Positions 57,270-64,000 of a stretch of DNA of 64,000 nt are shown in pieces (position 1 is the stretch's first letter; each line of letters opens with the position of its first letter). Source of the stretch: Bolinopsis microptera. Lineage: Eukaryota > Ctenophora > Tentaculata > Lobata > Bolinopsidae. The notes below the pieces were generated by a model. That model saw only the letters and a list, made by a program, of their open reading frames with translations, made no database searches and was not told where the DNA came from. The translations under genes were made by a program, and so were the position numbers. The stretch covers positions 10,592,635 to 10,656,634 of the forward strand of contig NC_087079.1 of assembly GCF_026151205.1 (NCBI RefSeq), given 5' to 3'.

Positions 57270-57390
57270 TTAACCGAGTGTAGCTACTCCTAGACTGCTA
57301 CATCGAGACTTCATGATTGCTACTTCAGTCCAGCCGTCCTCTTTTGGATCGTACTTCTCCACCGACATCTGGTTCGTTTTACCGTCACAT
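57270..57390 (-). CDS. Orphan C-terminal kelch-repeat exon
   Basis: Directly after a TTTTTTTTCAG acceptor the - strand reads CDGKTNQMSVEKYDPKEDGW, then TEVAIMKSRCSSLGVATLG and a stop. This is the last kelch blade of a KLHL-type propeller ('(G)G.dG....sVE.YDp..d.W..v..M...Rs..GvA.l'), an adaptor for Cullin-3 ligases. About 39 residues, entered in phase 2. No other kelch or BTB exon was found in the 6.6 kb upstream to the window end; a retrotransposon lies between. Either the remaining exons lie beyond the window or this is a stranded fragment. Confidence 0.65.
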
Positions 57391-58972
57391 CTGAAAAAAA
57401 ACACGTGATCAGTTCTCGTAGGTATTCTTGTTGTCATTCATATTGACAGTTTTTAAAATGTGACATTGAAATAGAGCAACCTGATAAAAGTTCGGTACTT
57501 TGATAACAGTATGAGGAATGAGGATGATGTTGTTATGTGAAGAGGCATGAACTGTTTTGAACTGAACCATGGTCTAATTATGCATTAGATTAGTTTTGAT
57601 CATTTCAACGTCACAGTATTCAGACGCGACAGCACTGTTATAAAAAATTTGGTGAAAATCCTAAAAATCGCCATATTTGGGTTTCCTAAAAGAACCACGT
57701 TAGAATTGAGTTTGATAACTCAAATTTTGCACCATCTCATCTTCGCGCATTCCTTTCATATTTTATTAAGGCAATGAATAAATGCAAAAAACAAGCGATC
57801 AATTGCATAGCCGGTTTCATTTGTGAACGGTTACTAACTACTGTTGAGTTAATCCTTTTTTTTGGAAGGGAAAACAAACTTCATTCCATTCCGGAGGGAA
57901 CATGTAGGTGCGGTAATATTTTGCAAATAGTACCTGCCTAAATACTAAAACTTTTTTATGTGCGGCAAATTTGGAGGGGAAAAACTTAATGTGGCTGAAG
58001 TGACTCAATTTTAATCTGTTGAGGGATCAAGATCCAGCTTGACAAGTTATCCATTTTCCAAGATTCACCCTCTTTTGTTTTTTTATAAAATATCGATACT
58101 ATTAAAAGGCAAGTCTGTCAATGCATTATCAACTTGCCATCTGATGAATGATGATAATAATAATGAACTTTCTGCATAATATGTTTGTCCTGATTAGAAG
58201 TAATTCTACTTTCTGAGGTCACGTGACTATAACGACACCAGAGCTTGTTCTCTGTTTCCTACTCATTGGACCAGGTGAGCTCGCATGCTTTTTATATGAA
58301 TCTGAGAATTTGGAATGTGAGTGTAAGTGTACATGTAACTACCTACCCATAGAAACCAAGATTTATTTTCTGAAAGGAAGCTAGAAATTTACCAAAATAT
58401 AATCGACCTTATTATAAACTCATTTTGATGACCGTTCCTGACCTAAAAATAAAATAGATATTTAAGAATATTCTAGATAAGAAGGTTATGGATTATTCTA
58501 TAAGTACGGAGTAGCCAAGCCTGCAGCCTAAAAATTATAATGAATAATTCGTTGCAACTTTATTTTTAGATATAAATCCCAAGATTTGTTGAATTTGCAT
58601 TTTTATTGTTGCATACATGTTCATTTTTCACACTATTGCAAGTTAATTATTATCATTATTTTTACCCTTGCACAAAGTAATCATTGAGGTTAAGATCGAG
58701 TTTGTCTGTCTATTTCTTGCTTCTCCAATCGAATTAGATGATAGCGGTGCTTTATTGAAATAATGATCCCTGGAGGCCCAGTGGCATAAATTTAAAAAGT
58801 GGCTAGGAATCCAGCCTGGAAAGAAAAAACGGCTATAATAAATTTTTAAAACGGCTATAAATTTTTCGGCCGGATAACGATTTCATTTCACTTTGCTAGT
58901 TATATTACAGAGGTTTAGTTATTCATTAGTTATTCATGATTGCCAAAAAAAGTGGGCGAAAAATTATACTTT
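57391..58972. other. Non-coding stretch (possible intron of the kelch gene)
   Basis: AT-rich, no domain-bearing frame on either strand. Confidence 0.45.
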
Positions 58973-59046
58973 CCAGGTCTCGAACTCGCATTCTGCTAAT
59001 GTAAAGCCAACGCATTAACCAACTTTATACTTCACAGCTATATAGC
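58973..59046 (-). repeat. tRNA-Val-like relic
   Basis: On the - strand GTTGGTTAATGCG (A-box region) is followed by TTGGCTTTACATTAGCA and GAGTTCGAGACC (B-box). The layout recalls tRNA-Val(UAC), but the acceptor stem does not pair. A decayed tRNA or tRNA-derived SINE head. The retrotransposon ORF1 starts four bases away. Confidence 0.4.
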
Positions 59047-59049
59047 ATT

Positions 59050-60435
59050 ATGAACGATAAAGAAGAGATGATGGCTGGAGAGAGGGGGGAGAAGAAGGAA
59101 GAGGAATTCAAGACGATGGTGGGAGGAAAGGCGCTGACTTCAGCTGAGATGGAGTCAGACAGGATAGACAAGGAACTCAACAGACTCAAAAACAGAGAAA
59201 GGAACAACAGAAGAAGAAATCAGTCAAATACCGATAACTCTGGTAAGCCTCGTATTAAGAATGCAGTTAATAGATTCGACCCTTACAACTCTGCAACACG
59301 CAGACTCATACAGACCAGTTCCAGGCCCTCTGGTGAGTCGGCATCCACTAGTGGAGTCGCCGACTTAGTAGAGGAGCCCGGGACATCCAAGGCTGTCCCT
59401 AACGGGGCGCCCAGCTCAGGTGTTTACACCGCAGACCCCGACTTGACTCTCCTAGTTACTAGGACAGACTGTAGAATACTGACTAGAGAAGACGTATTCC
59501 ATATCCATGCAGAGATCGCTATAGCGGAGGTAGATCTCCTAGAATCTTTAGACACAAACCCGCATGATATTAAAAGTGCTAAACGAGACAGACACGGGAG
59601 GGGTTACGCCCTTTCTTGTAATAACCTAACAGCCCTCAGCTTCTACCAGAAAGCCATCGAAACACAGAAAAAGAACCTTCCTGACGACCACTCGGGATTC
59701 AAATGCTTCAAACCAGGAGAACGACCTCCTGGACACAAAATTATGGGCAAGATATACCTGGCCCACAGAAACCTCATAGACAAGATACATCTAGCCTTCG
59801 CAGCAGGATCATGTGGAGAAGTTAACCGCAAACAAGTATCGATTTTCAGACCTGGTAAGCTTTCTTCAGATAACTCCATGCTCCAAGTTTACTTGGAATT
59901 AGACGAGAACGCCTTCAGTTGGCTTAGAACCCACAACTGGACCTCAAGGATCGGAGGGTCCACTGTTACGTGGAGAGCTCCAGGCATCCCTGGATTGACA
60001 GGTATATACAGACCCGACGAAGACCTCTATGCTATCAAGGCTCAGATGATAGCCTCACTCAACAGTATCACGCCACAGACCAGAGACAAAAACGACCCGT
60101 GGGACTTAAAGAAGATCTCCCCAGCGGTGATTGCCTCCTCTGAGTCTCCAGCGGAGTTGATGGCCGGTCTGGACATCAGATCCGTTACAGATACAGAGGA
60201 AAGACTGCTCAGTGGTGAAGACGCTGAGAACACCACCCTCACTGAGACTGAGATTAACCTGATCGAGTTAATTACTCCACTTAACACCCCAACAAAGGAC
60301 AAAGGGGAAAAAACTCCCACACCCCGGAGCAGCCCTAACGATCACTCGCCTACAAGAAAGATTCAAAGGAGCCGTAACAACAGTTACGCTAAAGACTCGC
60401 CCTCCTCATCACCCGAGGACATAACTTCAGCTTAA
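59050..60435 (+). CDS. Non-LTR retrotransposon ORF1 protein
   Basis: 461 aa, intact. The N-terminus is highly charged (KEEMMAGERGEKKEEEF, RLKNRERNNRRRNQ), suiting RNA binding. The middle has a folded-looking segment (DLTLLVTRTDCRILTRED; KIHLAFAAGSCGEVNRKQ; MLQVYLELDENAFSWL; STVTWRAPGIPGLTGIYRPD). The tail is Ser/Pro/Thr-rich. I see no CCHC knuckle or RRM, which are common in ORF1 proteins. By position it is the RNA-binding chaperone of the element, ending about 75 bp before ORF2. Confidence 0.8.
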   Translation: MNDKEEMMAGERGEKKEEEFKTMVGGKALTSAEMESDRIDKELNRLKNRERNNRRRNQSNTDNSGKPRIKNAVNRFDPYNSATRRLIQTSSRPSGESASTSGVADLVEEPGTSKAVPNGAPSSGVYTADPDLTLLVTRTDCRILTREDVFHIHAEIAIAEVDLLESLDTNPHDIKSAKRDRHGRGYALSCNNLTALSFYQKAIETQKKNLPDDHSGFKCFKPGERPPGHKIMGKIYLAHRNLIDKIHLAFAAGSCGEVNRKQVSIFRPGKLSSDNSMLQVYLELDENAFSWLRTHNWTSRIGGSTVTWRAPGIPGLTGIYRPDEDLYAIKAQMIASLNSITPQTRDKNDPWDLKKISPAVIASSESPAELMAGLDIRSVTDTEERLLSGEDAENTTLTETEINLIELITPLNTPTKDKGEKTPTPRSSPNDHSPTRKIQRSRNNSYAKDSPSSSPEDITSA

Positions 60436-60509
60436 CGCTAACCTCAGTTTTACGTTTTCTCTTGAAATCTTCTTTACAAGACCTTGTTTCTCTCTTTCGA
60501 TTTAAATAT

Positions 60510-63500
60510 GACTGTCAACACTAATGTTTCAAATTCTAAACTCCCAGCCACACCTATCATTCAAGCTAACCTTCGCAAAATGACCACAGCTACAGCCAGC
60601 ATACTCAAAGACCTCAAACCATCCACTATTCTCTTATTAACAGAACCATATGTCAGCAAAAAACAGCGCATACCTAACATCCCTAGCTCACACAAACCGT
60701 TCATCTCGTCCACCGGACGAGCTAGATCAGCGATCATTGTCCCTCAAGGACTTCATACACTTAGCATGAGACTGGGACACTTCAGCTCACCTGATATTAC
60801 CACAATCAGAATTACTCTTGACACAGAATCATTCATCCTCTGCTCAGCATACCTAGACAATAGACATCACTCTCCCTATTAACAACCCGTTGTTATTAGA
60901 CCTCATTACTCATTGTAACCTCAACAAAATCCCTCTAGTCATGGGTAGCGACACGAACGCCAGGAACACACTTTGGGGAGGGACACTATTGCTGCCAACT
61001 CTCTTCATATCATCAACAAGGGATCAAATCCTACTTACCTTTCTAAATTAGGAAGCTCTATCATTGATCTCACGATTACTAATGACTACGGACTCCACCT
61101 CCTAGATGACTGGTCCAGCTCCTTTTGCTCGACAGTTTCTGACCACGCCAGATTATCCTACACCATTAATCTTGCCCCTCCGACTAAACTTCCCTACAGA
61201 TCCCCCAAGGATTGCGACTGGAAGCTTTTCAACGATCTAGTTACGCAATCTATCTCTGACTCTCCTTTCAGATATTCTCCCACGTGCGACTTACCCCATC
61301 TCAATAAGCTTAACTCTTATATCTCTAACACACTCATCCAAGCCTTCAACATAGCCTGCCCGATCAAGTTCTCCTCCATCAGATCATCAGTTCCATGGTG
61401 GAACCTTGAACTCACATCAAAGCGCAGGCTAGTCAGAATCATGCACCAGAAAGCCAGAAAACACAAAACAGATCACTTCTGGAACCTCTACAGAACCGGA
61501 CTTAAAGACTACAAAAACATCATCAGGACAGCTAAAAGATCTAGCTGGAAAAACTTCGTGAACAAAATCTCTAGCATACCCTCAGCAGCTAGACTCCATA
61601 AAGTCATGAAATCATTGAACACTAATCCCGGACAACTAGGATCCCTTAAAAAACCGAACGGCAGCTTCACATCATCTCCAAGAGAAACCCTAGATACGCT
61701 AGCTGAAGCTCTCCTCCCCATTGACAACCCGATAGCACACACTCCTATTGACCCAGGCCCAGATCATGACAACATCATCAACTCTCTGATCACGCCTAAC
61801 AGACTGAAGAAAGTCTGCATGGACATGGCTCCGAACAAATCTCCGGGACCAGACAACATTCGACTCAATATGATTAACGCATGCTGGGATTCTATCTCAC
61901 CTTGTATTCTTCACCTTTATAAACACTCCCTCCGTTTGGGTATCACACCTGACGACTGGAATGAGGCTAATGGTGTGGTCATCGCCAAACCTCTTAAAGA
62001 CGACTATACAAATGTGCGAGCATTTCGTATCATCAGCCTTACTTCGACTCTACAGAAGATTATGGAGAAACTGATCATCTGGTACATTGAAGCCGACATT
62101 GGACTCTCCAACCTCACTACAGACAACCAACATGGTTTCAAGAGAAACTTCTCTACCGACTCCGCCCTTCACAAGATTACCAACAAAATTGAATTTTCCC
62201 TCTCAGCTGGAAATCAAGCCCTAGGACTCTTTTTGGACATTGAAGGAGCCTTCGACAACATCTCTTATGACGCCATCTACCATAACCTCAACAACTCGGG
62301 AATTCCCACCACCTTATGCAACTGGATTTACTATATGGTTTCCCATAGAGTTATCACTCTCACCCTTAACGGTATCTCTATTTCTAGAACTATCAGCAGA
62401 GGCTGCCCTCAAGGAGGAGTACTCTCGCCTTTTCTCTGGAACCTTACTCTTAACGACCTCCTCTCTAACCACAACCTAGACACATCATTCATTCAAGCCT
62501 TCGCAGACGACCTCTCCATCATAGTAGGAGGAATAGACATTCCCACCATCAGAGCCATTTGTCAAAGATACCTCATTATCATTGATAAGTGGTGCACGAC
62601 CATCGGCGTAAAACTTAGCTCTCTCAAGACCCAAGCTATCATGTTTACCAGGAAACGATTATGGACGCTTGATAAACCCCTATCTCTAAGAGGCATCAAC
62701 ATTCACCTTGTAAATGAGGTCAAGTACCTTGGTATTACCCTTGACTCCAAACTCCTATGGAGACCCCACATTGATGCCACTTGTAATAAAGCTATCAGGA
62801 ACCTATGCACACCATCAGATCTGCCTGTAGCAAAAAATGGGGACTTAAACCTTCCTACACACTCTGGATCTACGAACAAATCATCATCCCAGCTCTTTCT
62901 CATGGATCAGTGGTCTGGAGCCATATACTGGACTCCAGAAAATGGGCTACTAACATGCTCAACCACGTACAAAGAACAGCTCTACTCCTGATCACAGGAG
63001 CCATCTCCTCCTCTCCGACCTGTTACTTAGAGGTCCTCACCCAAATCCCCCCTCTCGACCTCAGGATTCACTCCATTTCTCTTAAAACTTTCCTCAGGCT
63101 TAACATCACTTCGTCCGCCTCATACGGACTTAGAGACGGAAAGCTGACATCTCACTCGATACTCCTCAATGATCAGCTCAAGAAGATTCTCCCACCTCTT
63201 TCCCTTTTAGACATAGCACCAGCATCACTCAACCTGTCACAATCCTTCACAACGGATATTCTCGACCGCTCGGTTGCCCTAGTTCAGATCCCTCTCCTAC
63301 ATAAACCAGACACTCTAGTGGGATACACCGACGGCTCGGTAAAGAACAACCTCGCAGGAGCGGGGTTCGTCCTCTTTCTTAACTCATCGTCTATTACAGA
63401 ACATTTCCACCAACTCGGAAACACCACAACCATCTTCCAAGCAGAGTTACTGGCTTTACTCCACCTCTGTATCCACCTCTCCAAGAACTCTTACGAAGCT

Positions 63501-64000
63501 ACTGAGCTCCACATCTGTATCGACAGCAAAGCAGTTCTTCTTGCCTTATCGGGCACTATCACCCGATCCCACCTCATCCTAGACACTCTAGGAGCCCTCA
63601 ACGCACTTAGCAGGACGATATCCGTCACCCTCCACTGGGTACCGGCGCATAGTGGAATTATAGGCAATGATCTCGCAGATTCTCTGGCAAACAAAGGATC
63701 CGACTCTCCTCCCATTGGACCGCCTCCTTTTGCCCCTTACACTCACTCCTCTCTCTCTGATATTATAGACAGTTACTTTTCTCGACTTCACTATAAACGT
63801 TTATTACTCTTCAGATCCTCCACTGATTTTCACCAATCCAACATTATTAGTTTCTTTGACAGACACCTTGACGTTAAACGACATAATAGAGACAATACCA
63901 GAATTCTTACACATCTATTCACAGGATGCAGTTATCTCAGATATTTCCAAAACAAGATTGGCAACGAACCCAACAGCATATGCAAAAAGTGTGATGAAGA
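60510..64000 (+). pseudogene. Non-LTR retrotransposon ORF2 (endonuclease, RT, RNase H), frameshifted, runs off the window
   Basis: The ORF2 start is MTVNTNVSNSKL at 60510. The APE-type endonuclease comes first (QANLRKMTTATASIL, LLTEPYV, RARSAIIV), then a frameshift near 60870, VMGSDTNARNTLWGG in a second frame, and another shift near 60970. The frame 60976-62991 holds the last endonuclease motif (SSIIDLTITN, STVSDHARLSY) and reverse transcriptase: NKSPGPDNIRLNMI, AFRIISLTSTLQKIMEKLI, NQHGFKRNFSTDSAL, LFLDIEGAFDNISYDAI, GCPQGGVLSPFLWNL, QAFADDLSIIVGG. A further shift near 62800 leads to LNHVQRTALLLITGA and an RNase H domain with its four acids: YTDGS, QAELLALL, CIDSKA, GNDLADSLANKG. CKKC at the window edge may begin a zinc knuckle. 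RNase H after RT places it in the R1/I/Jockey-like assemblage. Confidence 0.88.

Overview
The window is animal (metazoan) nuclear DNA. It is AT-rich, its genes have many small GT-AG introns, and it is crowded with transposable elements. Highly conserved animal genes can be read exon by exon: NUP98-NUP96, snf (U1A/U2B''), ZCRB1 and archaemetzincin. Three secreted Cu/Zn superoxide dismutases and a secreted papain-like protease with a C-terminal ShKT-type cysteine module, together with the element load, fit an early-branching animal, most likely a cnidarian. Species-level placement is inference.

Layout. 1-9.2 kb: no complete gene; a hAT relic with a BED finger, a 24-copy 52-bp satellite, two families of miniature elements (75-122 bp) with 9-bp target duplications, and a mariner/Tc1-like relic. 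9.28-42.16 kb: NUP98-NUP96 on the + strand, 21 coding exons, about 1727 aa, with FG repeats, a GLEBS motif, the self-cleaving HFS domain and the Nup96 half. Its introns hold other genes and elements. Intron 10 carries three antisense Cu/Zn SOD genes, one with an 82-residue histidine-rich insertion. Intron 12 carries a nested stack of transposons. Introns 15 and 16 each carry one terminal-inverted-repeat element. Intron 20 carries an antisense cysteine protease.

43.4-46.3 kb: snf, with two alternative first coding exons and a cluster of 18 GTAAGT (5' splice-site) hexamers between them. 47.9-51.7 kb: long GA and CA microsatellites, a G-tract-bounded element filled with TCC repeats, and a hAT-like miniature element with a perfect 8-bp target duplication. 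52.7-56.3 kb: ZCRB1 (minor spliceosome) on the - strand, with an intronless archaemetzincin gene inside one intron. 57.3 kb: an orphan kelch C-terminal exon. 59.0-64.0 kb: a non-LTR retrotransposon (ORF1, then frameshifted ORF2 with endonuclease, RT and RNase H) that runs off the window.

Most striking: (1) elements whose ends are long G/C runs, flanked by 8-bp target duplications, each with its own iterated 'word', nested inside one another; (2) the array of U1-type 5' splice sites inside a gene for a U1/U2 snRNP protein; (3) the histidine-rich tetrapeptide array in the zinc loop of one SOD paralogue.
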